This document shows positions 22,507 through 33,658 of a stretch of 64,000 bases of DNA, in pieces (within the stretch, counting starts at the first letter, position 1; each line of letters opens with the position of its first letter). The notes beneath the pieces are model-generated. The model was not told where the DNA came from. It saw only the letters and a program-made list of their open reading frames with translations, and did not search any database. The position numbers and the translations under genes were made by a program. Source of the stretch: Cryptomeria japonica (taxonomy: Eukaryota > Streptophyta > Pinopsida > Cupressales > Cupressaceae); NCBI RefSeq assembly GCF_030272615.1, contig NC_081410.1, forward strand, positions 568,497,152 to 568,561,151, written 5' to 3'.

Positions 22507-24147
22507 TTCCTAGAAGGTTACTACCGGTTCATCTCCTACATGCTCTCTGCCAGTTTCCTCTGATTTCTTAGAGTTTTCATCAACCCTAACATTGATGCTT
22601 TCAACAATTCTTTGAGTCCTATTGTTGAAACATTTAAGAGCTTTTCTCTCACTGGAATACCCTAGGAATATTCCCTCATCACATTTTGCATCAAACTTGC
22701 TCTGATGTTCACTCCTCTTGATATAACATTTACTACCAAACACTCTGAAGTAGCTTACCACTGGTGTCTTACTGGTTCAGTACTCATAAGGAGTCTTATC
22801 CTTTCCTTTCTTGATGAGTGCCCGGTTCATTGTGTAGACTGTAGTGCTCACCGCTTCTCTCCAAAAGGTGTGAGCTACCTTTCCTTGGATCAACATAGTT
22901 CTAGCCGCTTCAACCATAGTTCGATTGTTTCTCTTTGCTAGGCCATTCTACTGTGGAGTCCAGGGGGCAGACAATTGCCTCTTGATACCATTCTCTTCAC
23001 AATATTTGTTGAACTCATCAGAAGTGAATTCCCCTCCTTGATCAGTTCTAAGGCATTTGATTCTTCTACCACTTTCCTTTTCTACCAATGCTTTGAAAGC
23101 TTTGAACTTTCCAAAGGCTTTAGACTTGTCCTTCAAGAATGTGACCCACATCATTCTTGAGCAATCATCAGTAAGAATCATAAAATACCTATCTCCCTGC
23201 ACACTCCTAGTTTTCATAGGACCACACAAATCAGTATGCACAAGATCAAGTAAGTTGTCAACAGTGAAAGATTTACCTTTGAAGGTTGAGGAAGACATTT
23301 TCTCCAGTTGACATTCTCTGCACAAAGGATTTTCCGGTTTGCTCAGCATCGACAGTCCTCTAACTGCCTTGATCTTACTGGCCTTCACTATGTTATCAAA
23401 GTTTACATGGCAGAGTCTCCTATTCCATATCCAGCTATCATCAAACTTAGCCATAAGACATGTACTTATATTTGCATTCAGCTGAAATAAGTTACCTTTG
23501 GTCTGCATACTGGTGGCCATCAGTTCACCATTCTTTCCTTTGATTTTGCACACTCCATTTTTGAATTCCAGAGTGAGTCCACTATCATTCAACTGGGCAA
23601 CACTCAATAGATTGTGTCTGAGACCTTCCACCCAATACACATTGTGAGCACTGCTCTTTACATTTAGAGAGATGGACCCTCTGCCTTTGACCATACATGG
23701 TGCATCATTACCAAAGCAAACCACCCCACCAACATACTTTTTCAGAGATATAAACTTGCTTCGGTCACTAGTCATATGGTGAGAACAACCACTGTCAATA
23801 ATCCACTCATTGGAATTATCAAAGCGGGAGACAAGAGCCTTTTTGTTTGACACATCCTCCTTGAATGCAACAAACACAATACCTTCATTTTCTTCATATT
23901 CTGATTCCTCATCTGTGATAGCTTCATCAACTGCTACAAAATAGTTTCTCCAGTTTCCTCTTTTGAATTTCTTGAACCTTTCCAGTTTGTCCTTATTGTC
24001 ACCATTAGGACAATTTATAGCGATGTGTCCTATCCGGTTACAAGAGAAGCATTTCAAAGGAAGCTTACCTCTGTATTTGCCGGTTCCCTTAGGAAGTATC
24101 TTGGAAAGAAGAGCTTCAAATTCCATCAAAATATCCTCATCATCCAT
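22507..24147 (-). pseudogene. C zinc knuckle, protease and integrase
   Basis: The zinc knuckle is CFSCNRIGHIAINC (about 24045-24005). The copia protease has WIIDSGCSHHMTSDR (about 23800). The integrase zinc region is WNRRLCHVN..CRECQLEKM, and the core has HTDLCGPM, ILTDDCSRMMW and LRTDQGGEFTS. The codon pair after TPQ is a TAG (22950-22948). The third catalytic position (22935-22933) is Lys in NGLAKRNNRT where copia integrases normally have Glu. A further stop lies near 22778. The integrase tail ends KCDEGIFLGYSSERKALKC. Confidence 0.93.
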
Positions 24148-24840
24148 TTATTTGCTCTGTCTTGGTTCACTGCTGGTGCTTGCTTCTTTTCCTTTTTTGG
24201 ATGGTGCAACAGATGCTCTAAAAGCTGATTCAGTCTTCTGAACACTACCATCAAAACTTTTTAGCTCATAGGCTGTCAACTTTGCAATGATGGAGTTTAG
24301 GGATACCTTAGTCTTGTCTATTGATCTCAACTCCTGAATAGCAACAACCCTTATTGCATAGACCGGTAATAGGGATCTCAAAAGTTTGCTAACAACAATG
24401 GAATTTTCTATTTTACCACCTATACTCTTGATATCTCCAACAACAGTTTTGATTCTTATTCCATATTGTTGAATGGTCCCACCTTCAACCATCTACATGT
24501 CTTGAAACTTCCCTCTAAGGCTTTCTTCCTTAGCTTGTTTTACATGCTCATCACCGCCATAGATATTCTCAAGAGTATCCCATACTTCTTTGGGATTTTC
24601 TTTATCCTGGATATCAATAAACTCAATGTCAGATAAACTACTGATTAGGGATTCCATGACTTGCCCTTTCTCCTGAATCTCTCTCTTTTGGTCATCGGTG
24701 AGAGTACCGGTAGGGATAACATAAGCATTCTCAACATAGCTCCAATGTTGAGCACCCATGCTTCTGATGTATATCTTCATTCTGTCCTTCCATATTTTAA
24801 AGTTATCTCTGTTGAATTTTGGACCTTCTCTCTTCATCAT
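24148..24840 (-). pseudogene. C gag
   Basis: Copia nucleocapsid precursor. It starts MMKREGPKFNRDNFKIWKDR, then RSMGAQHWSYVENA, EVWDTLENIYGG and, after a stop at 24495-24493, IQQYGIRIKTVVGDIKSIGG and LRSLLPVYAIRV. This is the UBN2-type copia gag fold by sequence. A TAA at 24150-24148 separates it from the zinc knuckle in the same frame. The start codon lies about 70 bases after the primer site, giving a short leader. Confidence 0.9.
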
Positions 24841-24897
24841 TACGATAGGAAATTTCCCTCAAGCGGTTAAGCTTACAACACAGAGGACCTGGAGGGT

Positions 24898-24911
24898 GCT
24901 CTAATACCAAT
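24898..24911 (-). promoter_or_regulatory. C primer binding site
   Basis: On the minus strand, one base after the LTR end, the sequence reads TTGGTATTAGAGC. Twelve bases differ by one from TGGTATCAGAGC, the complement of initiator methionine tRNA used by most plant copia elements. Confidence 0.85.
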
Positions 24912-25650
24912 TGATAACTCAGTGATGAATAGTGAGTACCAAACCGGTATTGAGAGGGGGGGGGGGTGAATCAGTACAAGCACAAACACTTTTCTTCAAC
25001 CAGTTTGATTGTAGATTGTAAACTACTAGCAATCCCTAACGATCCAAACCAGATTACTATCGGTTAAACACAGTGCAATTGTGAAAGACATGAATCGGTT
25101 AATCTTCTTAGCTTTTCATACAACCTACTCCCTCATTTCCACTTTGTTCTTATGCATAAACAGATAATCTATCATTAGAGATATAATAACTTGCTAGATC
25201 AACATGATTCACTGCTTGACAGAAAACAACAAAGCATCACATGAAAAGGACATCACACATGACACACATATTTTTCACATGGAAACCCAACTGGGAAAAA
25301 CCATAGTGGGGATGAATACCCACAATCTGTTTTGAACTCTTTAGAAGTCCACTCTATTAGAAGCCTAGTTCGGTTAAGGACAGTTACAACAGGTTCTATT
25401 AGGAACCGATCCTGTTAGGGATCACCCGTTTAAGGGTTAAACCCTATTAGAGGTTACCTTGTTAAAGGATTTTATGAACTCAATGGCTTTGAGTCACCCT
25501 GTTAAAGGATTTACAACAAGCTGGTTAAAGCTACCCTATTAAGGGATTTTCCAACTGTTGAAGTTATTAGAGATCAATAGGTATTACAATGATCTGGTAA
25601 TAACACTCAATACCAATGTAGATTCACTTTAGTTCCTTCCTTCTGCACAC

Positions 25651-25790
25651 ACACTATGTAGGTATCAATCCTCTCAATTGGTCTGGCAAGAATCACGTAT
25701 CTCTGCACATAGATACACACACACTATGTAGGTATCAATCCTCTCAACTGGTCTGGCAAGAATCACGTATCTCTGCACATAGATACACAC
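25651..25790. repeat. 70-base tandem duplication in C 5' LTR
   Basis: 25651-25720 and 25721-25790 are nearly identical (ACACTATGTAGGTATCAATC start). The left LTR has one copy (about 2471-2540), so it arose after insertion or was lost from one LTR. Confidence 0.9.
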
Positions 25791-26259
25791 ACAACATTTT
25801 CCAACAACCTCAGCATTAAACACCACATCAACCTTATAGGAAACAGATAGGTCAGTAGCATAAAACCTAAACCCTAAACACTTAGGTTGAGAAATTTAGT
25901 CGGTTCAATCCCGACCATTGAACACTTTGCATTTGAATACTTGATCTTGAACAGATCTCAAGACATTCTCCATCATTCGTTCTTCGCCACTTCTTGGAGG
26001 TGATAACCCATCACGTGTTCTCCACCGTTTGCAGAGACTTCGCACATTCCCAAGGTAGATAGGATCGATCTCCTTCATGCAAGATCCTTCACGTGCATGA
26101 GGCTGATGTGGCAACATGATCTGATCTCCATTACAATGCTAACTCATCACACAATGCCATCGGTTGAAACACACAGGCTCGAAACACTTCAACCGAAAAC
26201 CCTGAAGCTGAGACTACCAACCAGTAGTTATGCCATATGAACCCTAGATACAAAACATT

Positions 26260-26500
26260 CCATATAATGGTTCTCATTCTGACATACCGGTTTCCATATA
26301 CCGGTTCTCGTTCTGACATACTGGTTCCGGTTCACAACATCATACCGGTTCACTCGGACAAGCATACCACTTCACTTTTTCACATATGCCAGTTCACAAC
26401 ATCATACCGATTTTCTTTATTAGTTGCTTAGCTTCAATAAACCTATTCATTATTTATCATGTTATCGGTTCACTCTTCAACATATTACTGGTTCTCTTTC
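26260..26500. repeat. ACCGGTT motif cluster in C 5' LTR
   Basis: Counterpart of 2990-3225, with TACCGGTT and variants in at least eight places. Several copies have lost CpG or changed one base, as expected from decay. Confidence 0.6.
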
Positions 26501-26564
26501 AGCATATTGACATCAATGACAACACAATATCATCATATCAACATATTCTGCACATATGCCAACA

Positions 26565-26569
26565 ATTCG
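26565..26569. other. Probable target duplication of element C, right copy (ATTCG)
   Basis: One mismatch to ATTTG at 1703-1707. The sequence that follows (GATGCCCC.., ATGATGCCCCCTTGAGAGATG) matches B internal sequence at about 4708-4760, so B' resumes here. Confidence 0.6.
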
Positions 26570-26951
26570 ATATGATGCCCCAGATATTGATTTTCAGATG
26601 TCGATACTAATATGATGTTAATATGATAATGATGCCCCCTTGAGAGATGAATTGAGAAAAAAATTGTCACTCAGGTTGATTTTGTTGATATTTTGACAAT
26701 TTTTGGTATTTTTGCAAAATTTTGTTTATTTTTTTAGATTTTGGCAAAATTTTTCGATATGGATCTCCCGAAAAAATAAGAATAAAAATGATATTGTGTG
26801 TAAAATTACATGCCTAGTACAAAACATACACTGTGCATGTCTATCTAGGCAACCTACTTGGTTATATAAGCCTCCATGAGTCCATTTCCAGCTCATTTGT
26901 ACACTTGACTTTTGGCGATTGGAGCTTGGAAGGGAGGAGAGAGAGAGAAAA
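26570..26951 (+). mobile_element. B' internal region upstream of its PMD gene
   Basis: Homologous to 4700-5056 in B: the GATGCCCC blocks, a CTCCCGAAAAAATAAGAATAAAAATG stretch, and a TATA-like TTATATAAGCC at about 26863. No coding region is seen. It is probably the promoter of the antisense PMD gene of B'. Confidence 0.6.
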
Positions 26952-27533
26952 ATGGTGCCACCTTATCACAACTACAAATTCAAGCAAGTTCGATGATATG
27001 AGTGACCAATAGTGTATGAAGCATTAGTAAGTGAATTTTCTAACCTACTCGTGTGATTCGTAGCTAGATTTAGCTAGATTTTTCAATATTTTTAGCCCTT
27101 TTTTTGCGTTTTTTTTGTGTGCCCTAGTTTTTGCTTTCTTTTAGTGCATTTGTCAAATTTCAGGGTGCATTTGTCAAATTTTGAGGCACATAGGTATTAT
27201 TTTGTGGCACATTTGAAATTTATAGTGGTGCATTTGTATTTTTATTTAGCGTATTTGTTAGGTAAAATAGCGCATATGTCTATTTTATTAGCGTTTCTGT
27301 CAATTGTTGTAGTGCATAGGTCAAATAATGTAGCACATAGGGTAGTTTGTGTAGCTCATAGGGTATTTTTTGTAGCACATATATTGATTGTTATGGCGTA
27401 TATGTTGGGTGCATTTGATGACTATTTTGGCGCATACATGACAATGAGCGTTTTTGATAATTTTTTGGAAATTTTCAATTTGGCCAATTTGATATTTGAG
27501 ATGTGGTTGATGTCCAATATTGGGTCCAAATTT

Positions 27534-27917
27534 TGATATGAGTCACATAGGTTGCTGAGGTCGATATGGGTTTACGTTTGATATATGTCATTGATATTAG
27601 TCACTGTGGTTGATATGGGTTTTGATTCAATATGGGTCTGGATTCGATAGGAGTCACTGTTTTGTCGTTATGGGTCTTGATTTGATATGGGTCAAACTGA
27701 TTTTGATATGAGTCTTTATTGGATATGAGTCACTATTGTCGATATGAGTCAATAGAGTTGATATGGGTCGCTCTTGTCGATATGAATCATTGTGGGATAA
27801 CTGTGAGTTTGATGTGGGTCAACTGTGTCACTGATATGGTATAACTTGTTGTCGATATGAATACAAGGTTTTTGATATGGTTAAATTTTGTTTTCCATAT
27901 GGGATACGTTGGTCGTC
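27534..27917. repeat. Degenerate GATATGGGTC array
   Basis: GATATGGGTC, GATATGAGTC and near forms recur every 20-35 bases, with spacing less regular than in the 33-base array that follows. Confidence 0.75.
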
Positions 27918-28135
27918 GATATGGATCAAATATTGTTTGTGTTGGTTGTCAATATGGGTCAAATTTTGTTTGCGTTGGTTGTCGATATGGGTCAAATTTT
28001 GTTTGTGTTGGTTGTTGATATGGGTCAAATTTTGTTTGCGTTGGTTGTCGATATGGGTCAAATGTTGTTTGCATTGGTGGTTGATATGAGTCAAATTTTG
28101 TTTGTATTGGTTGTTGATATGGGTCAAATGATTTG
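27918..28135. repeat. 33-base minisatellite
   Basis: Six full units and a part start at 27918, 27951, 27984, 28017, 28050, 28083 and 28116: GATATGGGTCAAATTTTGTT then TGCGTTGGTTGTC. Because 33 is a multiple of three, both strands stay open and give 11-residue protein repeats, which should not be read as genes. Confidence 0.92.
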
Positions 28136-28461
28136 ATAGGATAGGATAGGCGCGGTTAAATTCACCTAACTGATAAGAGTTAAAGATTGAAACTCTTGTG
28201 AATGATATCGTGACTTTCGTCATTGATAGGAGAGTGCGTCGATGGTATTTAGGATTGATATGGTGTCGATTATGGTTTTGTAGGCCGCATTAGGTGTGTT
28301 GATGCTTCAGAAGCGATACCTGAAGACTCTATCTATGTGAGGAGCACTCATAGATGTAGAAAGAGCTATTATTACTGCATGTGGTTTATCTCATATCCTG
28401 TTCATGCCTTCCTATCAGAAGAACATGGCACTTTTGACTACCTTGCAAGAGAAGTGGCATA

Positions 28462-28466
28462 GTGAT
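28462..28466. other. Target duplication of element D, left copy (GTGAT)
   Basis: GTGAT precedes TGTTGTCC. The same five bases are at 46487-46491. The site is inside PMD exon 2 of B'. Confidence 0.92.
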
Positions 28467-28639
28467 TGTTGTCCTCGATTTTAGCATGGCCAAAATCATG
28501 AGGTTACCCTACGAAACTGGTCCATTTCATACCTTATGGTCTTTGGGAGAGCTTAATCGACTTAGTTGGTTAGTTCGTTTTGCTCCTTGCTTTTCGTTTT
28601 AGTATTTTTCTTATTTTTCTTAAGTTTGTAGTTTTACTT

Positions 28640-29770
28640 GCAGTTCAGACTTTAAAGTTTGAACTGCTAGGTCTTTTCTTTGTTGACTACACATCGCACT
28701 TTAAAGTTTGATGTGCATTTGTTTGGTCTAAACCTACAGTTCGGACTTTAAAGTCCATCCTGCAGGTGGTCTCAGCCTGCAGTTCGGACTTTAAAGTCTG
28801 ACCTGCAAACTGCTTTGTCATGCAATGCATGGCAGACTTTAAAGTCCGACATGCAAGGTTTTCTAGCCCACATGTCAGACTTTAAAGTCCGACATGCATT
28901 GCAAGTTGTAATTAATGTCGCATTTATTGTTAATCCCATGGTTTATTTAGTTAATTTTTGCATTTTTATTCTTCATTTTGGTTTGTTTTCTTTCCTCCAC
29001 GCATCCTCATCCACTTTTGTTCACCGTGACTCAATTTTTCCACACTGTAGCTCAGATCGGGTCACCCCATTATCAGATTTTTTGATCAAGTGAAGTGGAA
29101 GAGGTAGGGTTTTTATTTTATGTTCTTTCCAGGTTTCTCCTTTGCTTTGCTTTGTTTGTTTTTGAGATTTTTCTTTTGTTTTTTGCGGAAACAAATGGAT
29201 TTTGAAGTTTGATTGTCTCCCTTGCTTCAGAGGACAATCAGACTTCAAAACCCGATTGCCCTTTGAATTCACCCTCCTCTAGCCGCATACCAGACTTTAA
29301 AATCCAGTATGCAGCTGGATGGAAGTATCTCCGCATATCGGATTTTAAAGTCAGATATGCAAGATCATAACCTTCGCATATCAGACTTTAAAGTCCGATA
29401 TACAGAGAGGAGTAGGTTGACATGTTGGGTTTTAAAACACGACATGTCAACCAATTGTTTTTCCCTTTGTAAGAACTTCAAACTTTAAAGTCCCATGTGC
29501 CTTTAATCTTTCCCAGATAACACATCGGACTTTAAAGTCCAATGTGCTTGTTTAAATTTTTCAACCCTACACATCGGACTTTAAAGTCCAATGTGTTATT
29601 GATTTTCCCCGGATTGACACATCGGACTTTAAAGTATGATGTGTTGATGACCCATCTCGGATTTGCACATCAGACTTTAAAGTTCGATGTGCTGATCAAG
29701 GTATTTTTAATTACACTTTAGAATTTAAAGTTCGATGTGTAATTTTTGTTTTCAAAAGAGCATATCGGAC
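28640..29770. repeat. Palindrome array with TTTAAA core, 5' LTR copy
   Basis: About 17 copies of GGACTTTAAAGTCC or a close form, roughly every 40-70 bases. Each copy is flanked by further bases that are self-complementary but differ from copy to copy: GCAGTTC..GAACTGC (28640-28667), CACATC..GATGTG, CATGTC..GACATG, GCATATC..GATATGC, and a variant with core GGTTTTAAAAC near 29430. Confidence 0.9.
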
Positions 29771-29906
29771 TTTTTTCCCCGACCTACTATTTTTGGCAAT
29801 TTTACTCCCAAGCCTGTTTTGAGTCCTGTTTTTTGATCCGTTTGAGAAAAATTGATTTTAATAATAATGAATAGCTAATCATCAGTGTTGAATGCAGTCA
29901 TCATGA

Positions 29907-32900
29907 ATGTCAAATCTCCCTCACAACAAGCCCGAGTCTTCCTCAGGTCAGTTGGAATCTTTTCCAAGTAAAGCATAATCAAGAAAGATGAAGTACAAGT
30001 ACGACAAGTACTTGAGTCTGTACCCAGAGAGTTTAGTAGACTTGAATATTAAGGATATCAGAGACACTGAAATTAGGCATGTTGATATGCAAGAATTTGT
30101 TGACCAGGTTCAAAAGTCTTCTGCTCGTCTAACCAGTCTAATCAAATCTGAGCTGCATAAGTATGCATCTTTTCCAGTTGCGGCTCATGATCTTGAATTT
30201 GTACTGGCAATAGAGGATCACTTTGATCCAAATACAAGGCATGTAAAGGACACTGATCAGAACGTCATCATGACCCTCGATAGTGTGTTCTTTAACAGTG
30301 TTTTCAAGGGTTCATCAGTTGAGGAAGTGGCTGATATTTCTCAAGAGAGTGCTCAAGAGTACTACGAGAAACATGAGGATAAATGCAAAAAGGTGATCAA
30401 TATTGTTTATCTCTCTACTGCAAGGAGTTCTCTCACCTCACGATGGCCTAAGTCCTTCCACAGGAGTGATTTTAACGACATGGTCACCATGTTATCTAGA
30501 GTGAGGGGGTTAAAAGAATCATTATTTTCAAAACTGGATGTCTTATTACATAAATATAATAAAAAAGGGATCCACAAGAATTGATTGGGGAGAGTAGATT
30601 AGTGATGCACGTTGTGCTCAATTGAAGGAGGTCAAGGTGACACTGAAGTTTTACATGACCTCATACCTGGTTTACGTAGCTGCTTCAATGAGGCAATATC
30701 TAGGCTTGTCTACCAAGGGTGACATAAGATTGATGTTCGTCTGGGAGTATTATGATCAACTTGCCATCAAGAATCAAGGTAACCACTATAGAAGAGTTAA
30801 CGATGCTTTCTTTGCTGTGTGGAAATGTGTGTTTGATAAGGGCATTCAAAAGCAAAGATTGTCAGAGATTGCCTACAAAAAAGTATCTCATTATGGTTGT
30901 GTTTATCTTCAATTTACTACATTCACCTAAATCTGAATCAGATGTTTCTCAAGTGAGCCCTTCATTCTTCCAAGGTTCCCTTCAGACAAAATCATCCTCA
31001 TGGAGTTGTGCAGATAACTTATTAATATGCATGAAAAATAATCACAAGCACATAAGACTGGGCTAAAATTCCAAGAATCAATCGACAGGTACTCAGTGCT
31101 AATCAATCCCAAGGCCAAAAATATGGAGGAAGAAATGCAGTGGAATACCATGAGAAGGTTCAAGGCACGAAAACATTTTGACTTTCGTGGCATAAAGAGA
31201 AAACTCAGGAGGAGTTTTACTCATGTCTATAGGTTTGAGGATGTTTGGGTAGATTGTCAAAATGAGGAGGATATAAGAAGGATGGATTTCAGCCATCTTA
31301 CTTTGGAACAAATTGGAAATTTGGATTTAGCTAAGATCCAAATGACCATGGAAGACACAGATGACATAGTGGACCCTGTTCATTATGAGAAGAAGATTGT
31401 TGACTCCCCACTTCCACTTGTGCAATGGTCGAAGAAAGAAAGAAAATCTGTTACTTAGAGGATCTCTCCTATCTTAGAAAACACCAATGCTTGGTGGCTG
31501 AAAAAGAATCTCAGGATGAAACAACTTCCTGCTAATTCACAAGATGATGACAATAGTGATGGCCCACTGGGCAAGACAACTATAACAGAAACAAGAACAA
31601 AGAGCAGGGCAGACCCGCAAGCACTATCCTCAGCTCCTATGGTACAATTGAAGGGTAAAGGACCCAAAATCAAATTTACAATTAAAGGGTCGAAGAAGGT
31701 GAATCATCATCTACATCACAGGAAGCAGTGGAGAAAGAGCCAGAACAACCGCCTGCCAGTGAAGTTGGAAAAGGAAAGGAGGTTGAAGAAGGTGAAATTA
31801 CTCAACAAGAGGAAGTACAGGCAGAAGAAGTATCACACCCAGCTGAATTTGATGCCTCGATTACCTCACAAGTAATCATCCACTCTATTGACTCTGACTT
31901 TGACCAAGAGGATGAGGATTTTCAAGAAGATGGAGATCTAAGTATGGGCATGACGCAATCGGAGACCGTTGGTCAGTTTTTCACAATAACCAACTTCTCT
32001 AATTTAGAAGATATCCCTTCATCTACTTTTGAATCCACAATGATGGATTTTAATGAAACCTTGGAAGATGCACTTGCAGAACAGGTTTCGATAGACTTAC
32101 CTATCACTACCACCACCACCATAGCAATTCCTCCATTGGTAAGTGCTGAAGTTACATTCACGACACCCTCAAATCTCCCATCTGTAACTGAAGAGGTAGC
32201 AACAACAAATGTTCCACTAGATACCTCAATATCAACATCATTAGTAACACTCACAACTGCTCCAAGCTCTAGTCAACCTTGTCACCAAGCTTCAACTCAA
32301 AATCAACAAAGAGCTACTACTCCATCAGCCAATCCAGAACTACCCCCTTGGATGGAAGTAGTGGCCCCTAAAAGGAAAAAATAGGTGATCTCTCCAAACG
32401 AGTTTGACTTTGAACTTTTGGTTCTTCCAAAGCCCAAGGTGAAAAAAAAGCCAAAGACGGTATCTCAGGTGGTAGTAGATCCATCTTCTAATAGAAAATA
32501 TGTTGAAGTTATGGTGCCATCGTTAGACAAGGACAAAGGCAACATACGATTTGAACATTATACCATGCAGGTCATAGAGCTTGGGGTGGAAACACATGAG
32601 AGTGTGAAATTGGATTCACAGACAACCTTTAATTCTTTGTTAAGAAGATTGGATTAGGAGAGGGATGAGAAAATATCTTGAAGTAGAAGTTTGAACAACC
32701 GACCAATGTTCTTCTAAAGGTAACACAATCTTTTCAAGAGGTTGAACCCATAGGATCCTCAATAGATACCGAAACCCTCAAGATGATTGAACAGGTGGGA
32801 GCTAAAGGCTGAGTGATGGATGAGTGGATTTCATGGCTAAGATCAAAAGGCTCTCATCTTCTGAGTTCAACAGTGGGATTATTGTTAGATTATGAAGTAG

Positions 32901-33496
32901 TCCAGAGTCAAATGCAAAGACTCAAAACCTCTTTATCATAAGAGATTGAGAAAGTTGTGAAAAGTACTACCTTGTGGAACAAAATGGAGGACTTCAGGAT
33001 AGATGTCCTGATTGAGAATAAGGTAATTCCCACAAGGGAGAAGTACATCCAGATCTTGTCTTTATTGTCTCATAAGCAAGAGACAATGAAGTTAATGATT
33101 GTGGAGCTGGACCGGGAGAAGAAAGAAGGTGATGACGAGGTTGACCTCATTTTTTCCAAAGTTGGTGATGTCTCTTGCTATTTATATGATGGCGATCAAA
33201 ATCTTGTCACTGCTGAAGTTATCATGTGAGAATTCTTTTCCTTGATGGATCAATGCACGTGACAAGATTTCTCACTTGATACATTTGATAAACTATTAGA
33301 AATCTAGGTCAGTTTAGAAGTCCTCGCATCCATGCTGAAGGATGTTAAAAAGAAACAGGTGAAGATTCAAGATGCAATTTCCCATGTCCAAGTCATCACA
33401 AGTTCTACCTGGATGCCGAATGAAGCAGAGATGAAATCCATCCTTGCTAAATTAGAAGATTTCCAGAAATCCAATGAAAAAGAGAATCAAGAATGA
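29907..33496 (+). pseudogene. Large protein gene in U3 of D 5' LTR, unknown function
   Basis: One long decayed reading frame of roughly 1100-1200 codons in sense orientation, starting MSNLPHNKPESSSGQ. N-terminal part: helical, with QEFVDQVQKSSARL, AIEDHFDPNTR, MTLDSVFFNSVFKG, QEYYEKHEDKC and LKFYMTSYLVYVAASMRQYLG. Middle: charged, MRRFKARKHFDFRGIKRKLR and MTMEDTDDIVDPVHYEKKI. Then an acidic and Thr/Ser-rich low-complexity region (31880-32330), a basic KPKVKKKPK and a C-terminal region with coiled-coil character (32600-33490). I recognise no family. Stops here and in the other LTR copy mostly differ in place, so the frame was probably open when D inserted. No transmembrane segment or catalytic motif is evident. 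Confidence 0.75.
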
Positions 33497-33651
33497 AGCA
33501 CCCCCTTTTGGCACCTTTTCTTCATGCAGTTGCACTGATAGATGTTGTCAATTTTTATGCAACTGTACGTTTTCTTTATATTGTAGTTGTAAAATGGGAT
33601 TGTGCAATTGAATAAGTCAACTGTGCCCACCTTTTTCTCAACTTCTTTTCC

Positions 33652-33658
33652 TATATAA
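33652..33658 (+). promoter_or_regulatory. TATA box of D 5' LTR
   Basis: TATATAA in TTCCTATATAAAGAGGACC, identical in the 3' LTR at 45723. It lies after the LTR coding region, so that region is in U3. Confidence 0.75.

Larger units (their letters stand above)
1708..26564 (-). mobile_element. Element C: Ty1/copia retrotransposon interrupted by element B
   Basis: LTRs begin with TG and end with CA (plus-strand reading TGATAACTC...GCCAACA). The left LTR is split: 1708-3255 and 20479-20508. The right LTR is 24912-26564. A polypurine tract lies at 20509-20520, a tRNA primer site at about 24898-24911, and gag-pol from 24840 down to 20842 in one frame. Domain order gag, protease, integrase, reverse transcriptase, RNase H is copia order. 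The LTRs differ by several percent by eye, more than the LTRs of B, which agrees with B having inserted later. Confidence 0.95.
24912..26564 (-). repeat. C 5' LTR (uninterrupted)
   Basis: TG..CA ended, 1653 bases against 1578 for the interrupted LTR; almost all of the difference is the 70-base duplication. It preserves the empty target site of element B (26529-26540). It includes two copies of the telomere-like AAACCCT at about 25866-25880, also present in the other LTR. Confidence 0.95.
27027..28283 (+). other. Proposed intron 1 of B' PMD gene with repeat arrays
   Basis: Donor GTAAGT, acceptor TTTTGTAG, phase 0. It contains two arrays: GTGCATTTGTCAAATT, AGCGCATATG and related words at 27110-27470, which resemble the AGCGCTATTG words of B, and GATATGGGTC words at 27535-28135. 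No other content is seen. Confidence 0.65.

Noticed and set aside
21624-24241. Plus-strand frames across the copia element
   Set aside because: Shadows of gag-pol on the minus strand.
27918-28135. Regular repeats that could suggest a CRISPR array
   Set aside because: Units are head to tail with no unique spacers, in plant transposon DNA, with no cas genes.
27877-28223. Open frames on both strands with repeats of 11 residues
   Set aside because: They come from the 33-base minisatellite, whose unit length is a multiple of three; no start context or domain.
30927-31311. Minus-strand hydrophobic frames in the D LTR
   Set aside because: Antisense of the sense-strand LTR gene; not kept in the same form in the other LTR.
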